DNA of 64,000 nucleotides from assembly GCA_928212115.1 (NCBI GenBank), contig CAKMRJ010005745.1, positions 103,759,392-103,823,391 on the forward strand. The letters are read 5' to 3'. Positions 10,420 through 23,238 of the stretch are shown piece by piece; position 1 is the stretch's first letter; each line of letters begins with the position of its first letter. The DNA is from Lactuca virosa (taxonomy: Eukaryota; Streptophyta; Magnoliopsida; Asterales; Asteraceae). The notes under the pieces are model-generated. The model searched no databases and had not been told where the DNA came from. It saw nothing but the letters and a program-made list of their open reading frames with translations. Made by a program: the position numbers and the translations under genes.

Positions 10420-13400
10420 GATCGTTCCATGTGAATGGAATCCCAGTTCAGGTGTTGTTTCATTCGGGCGCTACCCGATCGTTTGTTTCTCTTGCGCTTA
10501 GCAAGAAGTTTTCTGAGTCTTCGGGCATGTTGGATTGCCCTCTAGAGGTCGAGATTACGGACGACCGGTCAGTGCGGGCATCTGAGGTCTTCCGAGATTG
10601 TGTGCTGAGGTTATTTGAGGAGCGCTACTTGGTAGACTTGGTTCCCATACCGTTGCGAGGGAACAAGGTTATTATTGGTATGGATTGGCTAAGCCCCAAT
10701 GGGGCAGTGATCGACTGCGCGCAGCAGTTGGTGCGGGTCAGGGCCCCAAGTAGGGGAGAGCTGGTGATTCCGGGCGAGAATCCGCAGCGAGGACCAGCTT
10801 TATGTTCAGCAGCGAGAGCTAGACGTTACCTGCAGCAGGGTTGCGTAGGTTATGTCGCCTATGTTACGGATACCCGGGAGGTGGGTAGGGCAACGGCGGG
10901 CGATGTACCCGTGGTACGAGAGTTTGCGGACGTATTCCCCGAGGAGTTGCCTGGGATACTTTTGGAGCGACAGGTGGAGTTCGGGATCGACCTAGTCCCT
11001 GGTGCGGCTCCGATAGCCAAGGCACCGTATCGGTTGGCTCCTCCTGAGATGCAGGAGTTGTCTACACAGCTACAGGAGCTGTTAGACAAGGGTTTCATTA
11101 GACCGAGCAGTTCACCCTGGGGAGACCCGATTCTATTTGTGAAGAAGAAAGACGGGTCGTATCGGATGTGTATAGATTATCGGGAGCTGAATAAGGTAAC
11201 GGTGAAGAACTGCTACCCACTCCCAGGGATTGATGACCTCTTTGACCAGCTACAGGGAGCATCTTGGTTCTCCAAGATTGATTTGCGTTCAGGGTATCAC
11301 CAGATGAGGGTCAGAGAGGAGGATGTGCAGAAGACTGCGTTTCGGACGCGTTATGGCCACTATGATTTTGTGGCGATGCCTTTCGGGCTCACCAATGCTC
11401 CTGCCGCGTTCACGGACCTCATGAACCGCGTGTGTATACCGATGTTAGACCGGTCTGTAATAGTATTTATTGATGATATCTTGGTTTACTCCAAGACGCG
11501 AGAGCAGCATGAGGAGCATCTGCGGGAGGTTCTGGAGACTTTGAGGAGGGAGAACTTGTATGCTAAGTTCTCCAAGTGTGAGTTCTGGTTGCGCGAGGTG
11601 CAGTTTCTTGGGCACCTTGTCAACCAGAACGGGATTTCGGTAGATCCGGCCAAAGTGGAGGCCGTGATGAGTTGGGAGGTTCCGAGGTCTCCATCTGAGA
11701 TTCGGAGCTTTCTGGGATTAGCAGGCTACTATAGGAGATTCATTCAGGACTTCTCCAAGAAGTCGGTAGTGTATCACTGGGGGCCTGAGCAGCAGGCCGC
11801 ATTCGAAACACTGAGACAGAGATTGTGCGAAGCGCCAATCTTAGCCCTGCCATAGGGCATGGAGGATTTTGTTGTGTACTGCGATGCATCCATCGCAGGT
11901 CTGGGCGCAGTGTTGATGCAGAGAGGGCATGTCATCGCCTACGCGTCGAGGCAGCTGAAGCCTCACAAGGCGAACTACCCGACGCATGATTTGGAGCTGG
12001 GGGATGTTGTGTTTGCCCTCAAGATTTGGCGTCATTACCTCTATGGGGTTCGTTGTACGATTTACATGGACCACAAGAGTTTGAGGTACCTCATGGACCA
12101 GCCAAATCTGAATATGAGGCAGCGTTGGTGGCTTGATGTGGTAAAGGATTATGATTGTGAGATCCTCTACCACCCGGGGAAGGCCAATGTCGTGGCCGAT
12201 GTGCTTAGCCGCAAGGCAGAGCCGATCAGGGATATCTGTCTGAGGATGACAGTGGTGACTCCGCTTTTGGAGCGGATCTGGGAGGCTCAGCAGGAGGCTA
12301 TGAAGGAGGAACATCGGAAGAGTGAGCGGATTGTGGGGCAGGTTTCCTCCTTCGACTATGACAGCCGAGGGTTATTGACCCTTCACCGTAGGGTGTGGGT
12401 CTCTTATCATGGAAGCGTGCGCCAGGTCCTGATGGAGGTGGCGCACAAATCCAGATTTTCCATCCATCCCGGAGCGACGAAGATGTATAGGGATCTTCGT
12501 CCTGATTATTAGTGGCCCTGCATGAAGCGGGACGTAGCATGGTATGTGGAGCGGTGCTTGACCTGCTGGAAGGTCAAGGCCGAGCACCAGAGGCCGCACG
12601 GTAAGATGCAGCCGTTGGATATCCCGCTGTGGAAATGGGAAGACATCATGATGTGTTTTATCACCAAGCTTCCCAGGACCGCGCGAGGGGTAGATTCGAT
12701 CTGGGTCATCGTCGATCGATTGACCAAGAGCGCCTACTTTATCCCGATTCAGGAGAGCATCTCGGCCGAGAAATTGGCCGATATCTATATCAAGAAGGTG
12801 GTGGCGCGGCACGGAGTGCCAGTTTCGGTGATTTCAGACAGGGAAGTGCGGTTTACTTCCAGGTTTTGGAAGAAGTTTCATGACGAGCTGGGTACTCGTC
12901 TGCATTTCACCACCGCCTTTCACCCACAGACGGATGGCCAGAGCGAGCGGACCATCCAGACTCTGGAGGATATGCTACGGGCGTGTGTTTTAGACTTCGG
13001 AGGTAGCTGGGATACCTACCTTCCGTTGGCGGAATTCTCGTATAATAATAGCTATCATGTGAGTATCGACCGTCCTCCCTTCGAGATGTTGTATGGGAGG
13101 AGGTGCAGGACCCCGATATGCTGGGGCGAGGTTGACCAGAGGGTCATGGGGAGCACCGAAGTAGTGCTCAAGACGACAGAGAAGATTCAGCAGGTCCGGA
13201 GCAGGCTTCAGACTGCACAGACTCGGCAGAAAAGTTATGCCGACAAGCGTCGATCAGACCTGGAGTTCCAGGTCGGGGATATGGTTCTCCTGAAAGTGTC
13301 GCCTTGGAAAGGCGTCGTCCGATTCAGGAAGCGGGGCAAGTTGGGTCCCAGGTATATTGGATCGTTTAGGATTGTAGCCCGGGTGGGCAAGGTGGCGTAC

Positions 13401-13721
13401 CGGCTGGATCTGCCAGCCGAACTCAGTCAGATCCACAGCACTTTCCACGTCTCCCAGCTGTGGAAGTGTCTGGTAGACGACTCAGCAGTGGTACCCTTAG
13501 AGGACATTCAGGTTGACGACAGCCTGAATTACATCGAGCGGCCTGTAGCGATCCTCGACCGGAAGTCGAAGGATCTGAGGAATAAGAAAGTGGAACTCGT
13601 GAAGGTGGAATGGCAGCACCGGAAGGGGTCAAAGTGGACTTGGGAGCCGATGGACGAGATGATGGAGCATTACCCCGAGCTGTTTCAGGAACGAGCAGCA
13701 GACTTCGTGGACGAAGTCTAA
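10420..13721 (+). pseudogene. Element B pol: protease, RT, RNase H, integrase, chromodomain
   Basis: This is one long frame broken by two in-frame TAG codons (11853-11855, 12510-12512); the phase is kept after each. Domains in order: protease with [10 protein letters not shown], where the catalytic Asp of the usual DSGA is His; reverse transcriptase with [17 protein letters not shown] and the catalytic FIDDILVYS; RNase H with [15 protein letters not shown] and VADVLSRK; integrase with CLTCWKVKAEHQ, VIVDRLTKSAYF, VISDRE and PQTDGQSERTIQ; and a C-terminal chromodomain (IERPVAILDRKSKDLRNK, VEWQHRKGSKWTWEP). The chromodomain and the layout identify a chromovirus, and the wording fits the Tekay lineage. 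The lost protease Asp and the two stops make it non-autonomous. Confidence 0.9.
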
Positions 13722-13726
13722 AATAA

Positions 13727-13738
13727 GTGGGAGAGATT
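13727..13738 (+). promoter_or_regulatory. Polypurine tract of element B
   Basis: GTGGGAGAGATT lies immediately before the LTR start TGTAGCACC (13739), right after the pol stop TAA (13719-13721). This is the expected primer for plus-strand synthesis. Confidence 0.8.
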
Positions 13739-13921
13739 TGTAGCACCTAGTTCTTGGTACATATTCTTTTATTTAATTCTTTAAAGATTTTGATATTTTG
13801 GCCTTGGACTCGGCGAGATTTGCCGAGTAGAAGCGGGGAGGAACGCGGGGTTTAAGTGACGGACTCGCCGAGTCGGGTCCCGGACTCGGCGAGTAGCCAC
13901 TGTCTGGACAAAAACCCTAAT
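13739..13921 (+). repeat. 3' LTR of element B, segment 1
   Basis: The LTR starts TGTAGCACCTAG after the polypurine tract and runs to the insertion site of element C. It carries the paired palindromes at 13863 and 13884 and a degenerate pair near 13808-13828. The last five bases, CTAAT (13917-13921), are repeated at 26495-26499 after element C, as its target duplication. Confidence 0.88.
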
Positions 13922-15309
13922 TGATGTGTGTGAAATGCATTGGTTCTAATCCTACTTTTAATTATAAAATAAACACACAAAGGCAGTGGACCTATCAATT
14001 GTGGTAAAGCTAAATAAGTAAGGTATCGAACACAGGGAACGGAGAATTAAAACTAAAAACTAATTTTATCTAAAATTAAGTAATAATAAGGGGTTTTCTC
14101 TAGTTTTACAAGACTAGAAACTTACTAACTAATACTTAGACTAATTAACTAAAAACTGGATAAGCAAAGATTCAACTAAATTCAATGATAAGGGGAACTT
14201 CTGTTTAGTTCAACTCAATTGATCCTATGGTTGATATTATAACAATAGTGCAATGGATTAATTCTTCTATTGGCTACCGATTCAAGTGATTAGATTCACA
14301 TTCGCTGCACTAATCCTTAGAGAACAAACTAACTCAAACAGTGGGCAAGTTGTCTAATTTAATTCAATTCACTAGGTTATTAATTCGGGTTAATTTAGAC
14401 TTGTAATGGTTAACTAATTTGGTCCTTTAATTAACCTCTTGTTGATGGTCATCACACAAGCTCACACATGAATTTACCTATTTTTCTATTAATGCTAGTT
14501 TCACAGTCGCTAATCCTAGTCATATAATAAAGTGGTCACATAAATTATATGAGGTAACAATTAAGAGATGTTCATACAGCTTAATTATCTTCCTATTAAC
14601 AGAAGAATAGTTATCATTCACACATAAGGTTCTTTAACAAGCTAAAATTAACAAAATCACCAATATTAAATCAATCCTACCATAAATCAAACCATAGTTT
14701 CAATATTGTCTCCCCAAACAGAAGTTAAAAGGGTTTAGCTCATGATTGAAGTAATTAACAGCACAAAAACGAAATCTAAAAGTCTTAACATAACGAAAAG
14801 CAATAGATTCAAGTAAGAATGATGTGAATTTGCCTCAAATCCCCTTCAGAATTGGGTTTAGGGTTGTATCTTCGTTTTCCAGATCTCTCCTCACTCTAAT
14901 TCGCAGCTTGCTTCTTCCCAAAGGTTCCAGAAAAGTTCCCAATTCGGATTAAGATCCGTTATTTATAATTATCACAAAACAGGGGCAACTCGGAGAGTAG
15001 GTCGTCTACTCGCCGAGTAGACGTGTAAAATCCGTGTACGGCAAGGATTCTTGACTTTTCTTCGGGAACATTCTCATGCACTCGCCGAGTATGCATGTGT
15101 ACTCGCCGAGTAGGTGTGGGTGTTTTCCTTTTTCTTCATTATTTGGTCTCTAATTTCTTCTCCTTATTCCTTTTTACCTCCATGCATGTCTTTTGGACTG
15201 AAAACACAATTTAAGCATTATTAAGTACCTTTTGTCCACATTATGCACATAATTACCTAAAAATGAATATAAATCTATACTTAACATATGGCTAATTATG
15301 CAAATATCA
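13922..15309 (-). repeat. 3' LTR of element C (1388 bp)
   Basis: The ends are TGATATTTGC (at 15309, - strand) and CACACATCA (at 13922). It is nearly identical to 25112-26494. It contains palindrome pairs at 14988/15008 and 15080/15101. In the other LTR copy the 26177 member reads ACTCGGTGAGT where this copy reads ACTCGGAGAGT. Confidence 0.93.
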
Positions 15310-17015
15310 AAATACCCCACACTTGACTTTTGCTTGCCCCCAAGCAAAACTGAATTTTAACACATTAGAATCACATAGGACAACTCCAATCGAACCCAGC
15401 CATTATGCCAAGACCGCAACGCATACATTTGTGTCTAAATTTCTCCTAATAACCCCCCATACTCTAAATACTCACAATCCTCATAAACACTCGCCGACTT
15501 CTTTTGAACGATGCTCAATTTATGCATCCCTCCGAATCCATCCGCAGAAAACCTCCTAGCCTCAAGGTATTTCTGGTTGAGCAACCCAAGCATACATAAT
15601 CTAGACAATTACAATTTATGATACCACATTGGAGCTTTTTGGAATTCTTCACTTTCTTTGATAGTTTGCACTTTAATTTCTTTGAATTCTTCAAAATTTG
15701 CCACCTTTTTGATTTTCTTTGATTTTTGGGTATATTCAACTTTTGAACTTTGGAATTTTGATCTTTTGATCTTTACTTTAACTGCTCCAAAATTTCTTCA
15801 AACTTTTCTTGTAATTCTCTCATGTAACTCACTTTTTCCACTCAAAACCCTACATGCTTAAGCAGGGGCGCTCAACTTCAACCTTTATTGGCTAAAGATA
15901 ATAACTTTCCTGGATACATTTCTGGTACACGATGCTAAACATATTGCATCCTTCAAACTAAGCAAGGTTGTGTTTTTGTCCCATGATTTCACTAGAATAA
16001 GGAAGCCACAAATACACTAGAACGTATATAGGCTCAACTAAACATTTGGGTTTTCATGCAATCATCAACACAATTATAACATAGAATCCTAATTACTTTT
16101 TACCAAAATATTCTAAATTAAATCCTAAGTAACATTTTTGGTATGCAAGAGGTCAAAAATTTTAAAATAGACCTAAATTAGGATATTAGAGTTCTAAATT
16201 TACTAAGATGTAACCAACCCCCTACCCCACACTAAATTCATGCCATGTCCCCCATTGCATGGTATGCATGAAAAATAAAAACATGAAATACAGAGAGAAT
16301 TGGAACAAACTCCTCTGGGGTAGTAGTGGCGAGGTTGATATCTCTTCTCTTCAGCTCCATCTTCGAATGACATTAGGCATGGGAACAGCTCATTCATGTC
16401 TTGGGTGTCATGTCACGTGTGGTAGACTTGCAAATGACTCAAATATGTAGGACAAAGCTCCTAGAAACCTCCAATAATGAATCTTCACGAAATATATGGA
16501 TAAGGACTGCAATGATCGTGCCCAAAACAACTCCGGGATAGAGAAATGTTGATGTACTCGGTGAGTAAGTGGTGTACTCGGCGAGTATATTGTCAACTTG
16601 CAGGAATGTCGTGTAATTACCCATGTACTCGCCGAGTAGGCTAGATACACTCGGCGAGTATGCGCTGAGTTGAAAAGAAAATTTCCTGCTTGTTTACTCT
16701 TGACTGAGGTGCTGAATTGGGATAATTCAGTGACTCTTCTTCTAATTACTTCGGTAATAATGCACTCTATCACTCCCAACTCAAACGGACTCAACCATAA
16801 TGGAAAACACTTCGCACTCTCATCTAAGCATTCCTCACTTGAACCTTGACCCTTAGGACTTCTAAATGCATCCTAACCTTCCAATCCTGAAAAAAAAATG
16901 CAGCCACAAGTAAAAGCAACCAAATAAAAGTCCTAAAAACATAATTATCCAAGTTCAACAATAATCCAAAAACAAACACCATAAAAAACAAATAAAAACA
17001 CAAAACAAACAATCT
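15310..17015 (-). other. Element C non-coding 3' region with hairpin and polypurine tract
   Basis: This lies between the extra ORF and the 3' LTR. Next to the LTR, on the - strand, a hairpin (TTTTGCTTG/CAAGCAAAA arms, 15328-15349) is followed by the polypurine-like AGTGTGGGGTATTT. Two palindrome pairs occur at 16556/16576 and 16627/16649. The rest is AT-rich with only short chance frames. Confidence 0.65.
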
Positions 17016-18280
17016 TCAATCTTCCTCATCCATGTTCGCTCCTCCAGCACCACTACCTCCTCCTTCATTGTTCCTAAGCATCCTTTCGTTCCAATTCATG
17101 ATATAGGGGTACCCGGGGCCCGGTCGTGGGGCGATGTTCATTTGTTGCATAAAATACTCGATTGACGAATTGTTGTAATTGACACCTCGCCCGATGTCAT
17201 CCAAGTATCTCCGATATTCAACTTGGTTCCACCCGTCAATCTCATCTTCCACCGGAATAACCGGTGGGTCTTCTCTAGCCCGTGCACTCCTTTGCTTCAC
17301 CCGTCGTCCCGGCTCCTCCGGAACAACCGCCTCATCCTCATGCGGAATTGTATAAGAGTCTCCAAATTTTTCTATAATTTGTGCCCTCCGATATAAAGTA
17401 GTGTTGTTGAACGGAGGAGGAGAAATGACGGTTAGGGCCCCCGCCGCTGGTAAATCCAAGATTTCATATGATCTCGCGAGCCTCGTTACGAACATTCCTC
17501 CATTGATTTTGGAGTTCACCTTTTCTTTGACAGCCCATCCGAGAGATGTTTGGCTAAGCAGTAAGGAAGGTTGCAAAAGACATCGAGATTAATGATGCTC
17601 CAATGATAGAAGATATCAAGTGTCGGGACCTTGTCGTCGTCCTTCCGCATATTGATTGTGCTAGCAATGAGGCGGCGGATGAGACGATGAATTGGTGAGC
17701 GGATATGGCCTTCCTGTGCGGAAGATGGAATGTATACCCGGTTGGCAATGGTATTCCACCATGTGGAAGCAACAACCTCTTCAGGGAGGTCTTTATGGCA
17801 CTGCTCCAAAAAGGTTTCAAAATCTTCATTTAACATGGCACTTTGATTGTAGATGCCAATTCTCCATGCTAGCTCCGCCATGCTGCATCGTCGCAGCTCC
17901 CCACCAAGTGAACATGAAATAACATTGGGATTATAATACTCACTACCACCCCGGAATGAGATGGTAGCGAAGAATTCCCAGCACAACTCCGCAAAAACCG
18001 GCTCTTGGATCTTGAATAATTGCAGCCATCCATCACAAATGATGGTAGAATCCCCCACATCGCAAGATTTCACCAAGTAAGGTGTCAGTTCTTCCTCCAG
18101 CCCAATCTGTCCCAACCAGTCCTAGTTTATTGCATTGGGGAGGTGGATCTCCTTCTGCTTTAAAGCTTCCAATTTGTTTTTGGCACGGGCTTGTGAGGAT
18201 TTAGAGGTTATTTGGCGAAAAGAAAGCCATGGAATGTCTCCCTGGCTTCCTCCCCGTGAAGTCTGCCCTCTTCTGGACAT
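17016..18280 (-). pseudogene. Element C extra ORF downstream of pol (Athila ORF-1-like), broken
   Basis: This is a sense-strand ORF between pol and the 3' LTR. Its start is probably ATG at 18280 (MSRRGQTSRGGSQGD). The frame is interrupted by TAG at 18122-18124, then open in 18115-17516 (LTPYLVKSCDVGDS, ELCWEFFATISF, AELAWRIGIYNQ). A one-base shift near 17550-17580 moves it to the last frame (MFVTRLARSYEILDLP, acidic and Arg-rich middle, Gly-rich tail GGGSGAGGANMDEED). The wording resembles the Pfam ATHILA ORF-1 family (PF03078) as I remember it. That position is where Athila/Calypso elements can carry an env-like gene. I see no convincing signal peptide or membrane segment, so I do not call it env. 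Confidence 0.6.
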
Positions 18281-19143
18281 GGTTTCTGCAAAATATCATT
18301 AAGAAAGCTCAAACAAACAACACCCAACAATTAAAATTAAACAAAACAGATCTGTAAAGGCTCCTACTCTCCGAGTTCATGAACTACTCGGCGAGTAGGA
18401 CGAACATCAGGACCATATTCCTCTCGGACCCATATGGGTTAATTAAAACACCCAATTTTGCATAGGGGTTTGCTGTACTAAGTCCATTAAACACTAATCC
18501 ATAAGAAATTTTGACTAAAGCCTCCTAATTCATAGTAAAATCAAAACCCTAGAATTGGAGAAAACCCCTAAATCTGAGTTTTGGGCAAAATAAGGACTAA
18601 TAATCGGTAAAGCTTCAACCATTAACAAGTATTGGGAGTAAAGATCATACCTTTATGCTTGAAAGATGGAGATTCAACAAAAATTAAAGAAATCGCTTGA
18701 GAGGAAGAAGTGCACGGCGAGTATGAGGGTAATGGATAAAATGAGTGAAAACCCCTTATTTACAGATTGAAAACAACCTGTGTAAAATATCTACTCGCTG
18801 AGCAGAAGAGTTGTACTTGCCGAGTAGATCCACGTTTTCGCGATTTTCTGGGTTTTTAAACATGTACTCGCCGAGTAGGGTCGAGGGTACTCGGCGAGTA
18901 AAGCTTGCAGTTTGAAAAAAAATTTTAATTTTTTTTTTTTATTTTTCAGCCACCACCCCATACTCTGAGCATTGCTTGCCCTCAAGCAATCATTTTGAAC
19001 ATATTTTCAGCAGAAGAATGAAAATAAAACAGATCCTAAGAAATTAAAAAGAAAACAAAGGGAAAAGAAATGCAAACTCTAAACTCGGGTTGCCTCCCGA
19101 AAGCGCTTCTTTTTAAGGAGTCATTAGCTTGGCTCCTTTCGTT
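18281..19143 (-). other. Element C spacer between pol and the extra ORF, with a second hairpin-polypurine module
   Basis: This is non-coding. At 18950-18990 the hairpin (ATTGCTTG/CAAGCAAT arms, 18971-18990) and the purine-rich AGTATGGGGTGG repeat the arrangement seen next to the 3' LTR. Palindrome pairs occur at 18366/18386 and 18866/18889, with a degenerate pair at 18793/18815. A T-rich run lies at about 18917-18950. Confidence 0.6.
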
Positions 19144-22100
19144 CTACGTTTCTGCCATTCCCTCCAGCAGCAGCCCTTCTTCTATGTCTTCATTCCTTGG
19201 GACTCCTTCTTCATATCTTTTCACCCTATGTCCATTGACCTTGAAAGGGGTACCATCTTTTGATAATAACTCTATAACACCATGGGGAAACACCTTCTTC
19301 ACTAGAAAAGAACCATCCCATCTTGACTTGAGTTTGGCCGGAAGAAGTTTAAGTCTTGAATTAAAAAGCAACACCTTTTGCCCTTCATGAAACTCTTTAT
19401 TACCCTTGATCCTCTTGTCATGCCAACTTTTAGTTTTCTCTTTATATATTAAAGAACTAGTGTAAGCATCATTTCTAAGTTCCTCAAGAGCATTCATTTG
19501 CATCAACCGGTTGTTCTTGAGCTCCGCTATGTTGAAGTTGCACATTTTTAAAGCCCAAAAAGCTTTATGCTCGATTTCCACCGGTAAATGACATTGCTTT
19601 CCATAAACTAGCCTATATGGTGTTGTACCAATAGGTGTTTTGAAAGCTATTTGGAAGGCCCAAAGTGCATCATCTAGCTTATCCGACCACTCTTTCCGAT
19701 TGCTCCTCACCGATCTCTCCAATATTCTTTTTAAGGCTCTATTTGTCACTTCAGTTTGCCCACTAGTTTGTGGATGGTAAGATGTAGAGAATTTATGAGT
19801 TACCCCATATTTCCTTAACACCTTTTCTAGTTGATCATTGGCAAAATGAGTGCCTCGGTCACTTATAAGAGCTTTAGGAACTCCAAATCTTGAAAATAGC
19901 TTCTTCAAAAACCGCACCACTACCCGAGCATCATTAGTTGGTAAAGCTTGTGCCTCCGCCCATTTGGATACATAATCCACCGCCACCAATATATATTTGT
20001 TGCCTTTTGACATGGGAAATGGTCCCATGAAATCGATCCCCCATACATCAAATACTTCGCACACTTGAATACTATGTTGTGGCATTTCATTTCGGGATGA
20101 AATGTTTCCCGCTCTTTGGCATGCATCACATTCTTTGACATATTGGGCTGCATCTTTAAAAATTACGGGCCAATAAAACCCAATGTCAAAGATTTTCTTA
20201 GCAGTGTAGTGTGCTCCATGATGTCCACCGGTGGGCCCGCTATGACAATGTTCCAAGATTTGTCGGCTTTCATTCCCGAACACGCATCTTCGTATGATTC
20301 CATCCGCGCAACTTCGGAAAAGATAAGGCTCATCCCAAAAATAATATTTTATTTCTGAAAAGAATTTCTTCTTTTGTTGGTAAGTAAGATCTTTTGGGAT
20401 GTACTTGCTAGCTAAGTAATTAGCTATGTCCGCGAACCATGGCTCTTCTCCCGTAGTCACCATAATGTACTCGTCCGGAAAATCATCTCCAACTTTATCT
20501 TCTTGCAATTTCGGGTTTTCTGGCCTTGATAAGTGGTCGGCTGCTACATTCTCCATTCCCTTCTTGTCACGTATCTCAATGTCAAACTCTTGAAGAAGTA
20601 GAACCCAACGTATCAGTCTTGGCTTGGCATCCTGCTTGGCAAACAAATACTTGATAGCAGAGTGGTCAGTAAAAACAGTTGTTTTAGATAAAACTAAATA
20701 AGGGCGGAATTTATCAAAGGCATACACCACAACTAATAATTCTTTTTCGGTGGTGGTGTAATACTCTTGGGCCGGATTTAAAGTTTTACTTGCATAATAA
20801 GGGCGGAATTTATCAAAGGCATACACCACAGCTAATAATTCTTTTTCGGTGGTGGTGTAATACTCTTGGGCCGGATTTAAAGTTTTACTTGCATAATAAA
20901 TGGGTCGAAAGTGCTTATCAACCCTTTGACCAAGGACAGCTCCTAATGCAAAGTCACTAGCATCACACATTATTTCAAATGGTAAATCCCAATTCGGGGC
21001 AATAATGATCGGGGCATTAGTCAATTTTTCTTTCAAGAATTCAAACACCTCTAAACACTCTTTAGTAAAATTGAATGGTGCATCTTTTAAAAGCAATTGT
21101 GTTAGAGGTCTAGTTATTTTGGAAAAATCTTTTATAAAACGTCGGTAAAAACCTGCGTGTCCTAGAAAGCTTCTAATGCCCTTCACATTAGTTGGCGGGG
21201 GTAATTTGGCAATTGTGTCAATCTTTGCCCGATCCACTTCAATTCCCGATTTGGAAACCTTGTGGCCTAATATTATACCCTCCTTGACCATAAAGTGACA
21301 TTTCTCCCAATTAAGAACTAAGTCAGTTTTTTCACACCTAGCAAGCATTAGATCAAGGTTAGTGAGACATTCATGGAAGGAAGATCCAAAAACTGAAAAA
21401 TCATCCATAAAGACTTCCATGAATCTTTCCACCATGTCGTGGAATATGGCTGTCATGCACCTTTGAAATGTCGCGGGCGCATTGCATAACCCAAAGGGCA
21501 TGCGACGATAGGCAAAAGTTCCACTTGGGCAAGTTAAAGTGGTCTTTTCTTGGTCCATGGGGTCTATGGGTATTTGGAAATAACCCGAAAAGCCGTATAA
21601 GAAACAATAAAAACTATGGCTTGATAATCGTTCTAGCATTTGATCAATAAAAGGTAAGGGGAAATGGTCTTTACGAGTGGCATCGTTTAGCTTTCGATAA
21701 TCGATGCACACTCTCCAACCGGTTACCGTTCGTGTCGGAATAAGCTCGTTCTTCTCGTTGGTTATGGCCGTTATCCCTCCTTTCTTGGGCACCACTTGGA
21801 CCGGACTTACCCACGGACTGTCGGAAATGGAGTAAATGATCCCCGTATCTAAGAGCTTGACTACTTCCTTCTTGACCACTTCTTGCATGTTTGGGTTTAG
21901 TCTTCTTTGGTGCTGCACAACCGGCTTTGCTCCTTCATCTAGGTTAATCTTGTGAGAACAATAAGAGGGACTTATTCCCTTGATGTCGGTAATGCTCCAT
22001 GCTATTGCCCGCTTTCGCTTCTTTAAGACTTGAACTAGTTCTTCTTTTTCAGATTCGGAGAGGTCAGAGGCTATTATAACTGGCTTTTGATGACCATCTT

Positions 22101-23172
22101 CAAGGAAAGCATACTCCAAGTGATCTGGTAATGTTTTGAGTTCTGTTTTTATGTTCTGTATGTTGCACTCGCCGAGTACAGGTGAGGGACTCGGCGAGTC
22201 GGCTGCTGAATTCACGAATTCAGTTGTTTCTTCACACGGACTCGGCGAGTAGATCGACCCTACTCGCCGAGTAGCTCTCTCAGATTGCTTTATTATTTCT
22301 TCGTACTCAGCTTCTTCCAGTAGCCTCTCGATCTCCAGTAAGTCTTTTTCAGCATCAAATTCTTCATCAAAGATAGTGGACTTGTTGGGATCTTCATTAT
22401 CGCATTCCTCCATCAATTCATCAAACATGTCAATCGAGAATGTCATGTCATCACTATTCCTTGCATGCTTCATAGCTTGATCAACCCCGAAAGTGACTGA
22501 ATCATCTCCTACTCGTAAAGTAAGCTTCGAGTCTCTCATGTCCACTATAGCACTTGTCGTGTTGAGGAAAGGTCTTCCAAGGATGATCGGGACTTGAGGA
22601 TCCGCTTCCATGTCTAGAATTATAAAGTCTGCGGGAAACACAAACTTGTGCACCTTGACCAATAAGTCTTCACATATTCCTCTTGGAAATGTGACTGTTT
22701 TGTTTGCTAAGTGTATTGCCATACGAATTGGCCTCAGTTCCGGGAGATCCAATTTCTTGAAGAATGAATAAGGCATGACGTTCACACTTGCTCCCGAATC
22801 AGCCAAAGCATAAATGGTAGCCAAGTTACCAAATTGGCAAGGCAAAGTCACGCTTCCCGGGTCTCCCTTCTTCTTTGGTAATTTGTTAAACATGGCAGCT
22901 GAGCAATTTTCATTAAGTACTACTTCTTTCACCTCTTCCATATTCCTTCTATTGGTTAGAAGCTCCTTAAGGAATTTTGCATATTTTGGCATTTGCGTGA
23001 CTGCTTCGATGAAGGGTATGTTGATTTGAAGAGCTTTAATATGGTCAAGAAACTTCTGGTACTCCTCTTCCTGCTTTTCTTTCTTAGCTCGGGCTGGATA
23101 TGGCATTGGAGGCTGACAGGGCTTTTCAGGAATCTGATTTTTGGAGTTTGGCAATGGACTCGTCGAGTCCAT
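19144..23172 (-). CDS. Element C pol: protease, reverse transcriptase, RNase H, integrase
   Basis: This frame is open for 1342 codons. If the gag TAG (23239-23241) were read through, it would simply continue gag, because the phase is the same and codons 23238-23173 are open. Domains by residue: protease about 110-210 with [13 protein letters not shown]; reverse transcriptase about 410-640 with [10 protein letters not shown] and the catalytic FMDDFSVFG near 590; RNase H about 690-900; integrase about 950-1300 with [17 protein letters not shown] and [13 protein letters not shown]. Within RNase H, 33 residues beginning [20 protein letters not shown] are tandemly duplicated (DNA 20701-20898). The linkers next to the protease contain palindrome pairs translated as part of the protein. 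Confidence 0.9.
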   Translation of the reverse strand: MDSTSPLPNSKNQIPEKPCQPPMPYPARAKKEKQEEEYQKFLDHIKALQINIPFIEAVTQMPKYAKFLKELLTNRRNMEEVKEVVLNENCSAAMFNKLPKKKGDPGSVTLPCQFGNLATIYALADSGASVNVMPYSFFKKLDLPELRPIRMAIHLANKTVTFPRGICEDLLVKVHKFVFPADFIILDMEADPQVPIILGRPFLNTTSAIVDMRDSKLTLRVGDDSVTFGVDQAMKHARNSDDMTFSIDMFDELMEECDNEDPNKSTIFDEEFDAEKDLLEIERLLEEAEYEEIIKQSERATRRVGSIYSPSPCEETTEFVNSAADSPSPSPVLGECNIQNIKTELKTLPDHLEYAFLEDGHQKPVIIASDLSESEKEELVQVLKKRKRAIAWSITDIKGISPSYCSHKINLDEGAKPVVQHQRRLNPNMQEVVKKEVVKLLDTGIIYSISDSPWVSPVQVVPKKGGITAITNEKNELIPTRTVTGWRVCIDYRKLNDATRKDHFPLPFIDQMLERLSSHSFYCFLYGFSGYFQIPIDPMDQEKTTLTCPSGTFAYRRMPFGLCNAPATFQRCMTAIFHDMVERFMEVFMDDFSVFGSSFHECLTNLDLMLARCEKTDLVLNWEKCHFMVKEGIILGHKVSKSGIEVDRAKIDTIAKLPPPTNVKGIRSFLGHAGFYRRFIKDFSKITRPLTQLLLKDAPFNFTKECLEVFEFLKEKLTNAPIIIAPNWDLPFEIMCDASDFALGAVLGQRVDKHFRPIYYASKTLNPAQEYYTTTEKELLAVVYAFDKFRPYYASKTLNPAQEYYTTTEKELLVVVYAFDKFRPYLVLSKTTVFTDHSAIKYLFAKQDAKPRLIRWVLLLQEFDIEIRDKKGMENVAADHLSRPENPKLQEDKVGDDFPDEYIMVTTGEEPWFADIANYLASKYIPKDLTYQQKKKFFSEIKYYFWDEPYLFRSCADGIIRRCVFGNESRQILEHCHSGPTGGHHGAHYTAKKIFDIGFYWPVIFKDAAQYVKECDACQRAGNISSRNEMPQHSIQVCEVFDVWGIDFMGPFPMSKGNKYILVAVDYVSKWAEAQALPTNDARVVVRFLKKLFSRFGVPKALISDRGTHFANDQLEKVLRKYGVTHKFSTSYHPQTSGQTEVTNRALKRILERSVRSNRKEWSDKLDDALWAFQIAFKTPIGTTPYRLVYGKQCHLPVEIEHKAFWALKMCNFNIAELKNNRLMQMNALEELRNDAYTSSLIYKEKTKSWHDKRIKGNKEFHEGQKVLLFNSRLKLLPAKLKSRWDGSFLVKKVFPHGVIELLSKDGTPFKVNGHRVKRYEEGVPRNEDIEEGLLLEGMAET
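20701..20898 (-). repeat. 99-bp tandem in-frame duplication in element C RNase H
   Basis: Two 99-bp copies follow head to tail (20701-20799, 20800-20898) and differ at about two bases (for example caactaat against cagctaat). Each encodes 33 residues ending FDKFRP. The frame is preserved, but RNase H gains an extra segment containing a second TTTEKELL block. Confidence 0.92.
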
Positions 23173-23238
23173 ATTCTGGACTCGGCAAGTAGGGTTTGTA
23201 CCATGCAGTTTTTGATTTTGGTCTTCTTTTTCTGCTTC

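Noticed and set aside
17016..18280. Envelope gene in element C
   Set aside because: The position fits, but I see no signal peptide, no membrane segment and no cleavage site. Athila ORF-1-like is the safer description.
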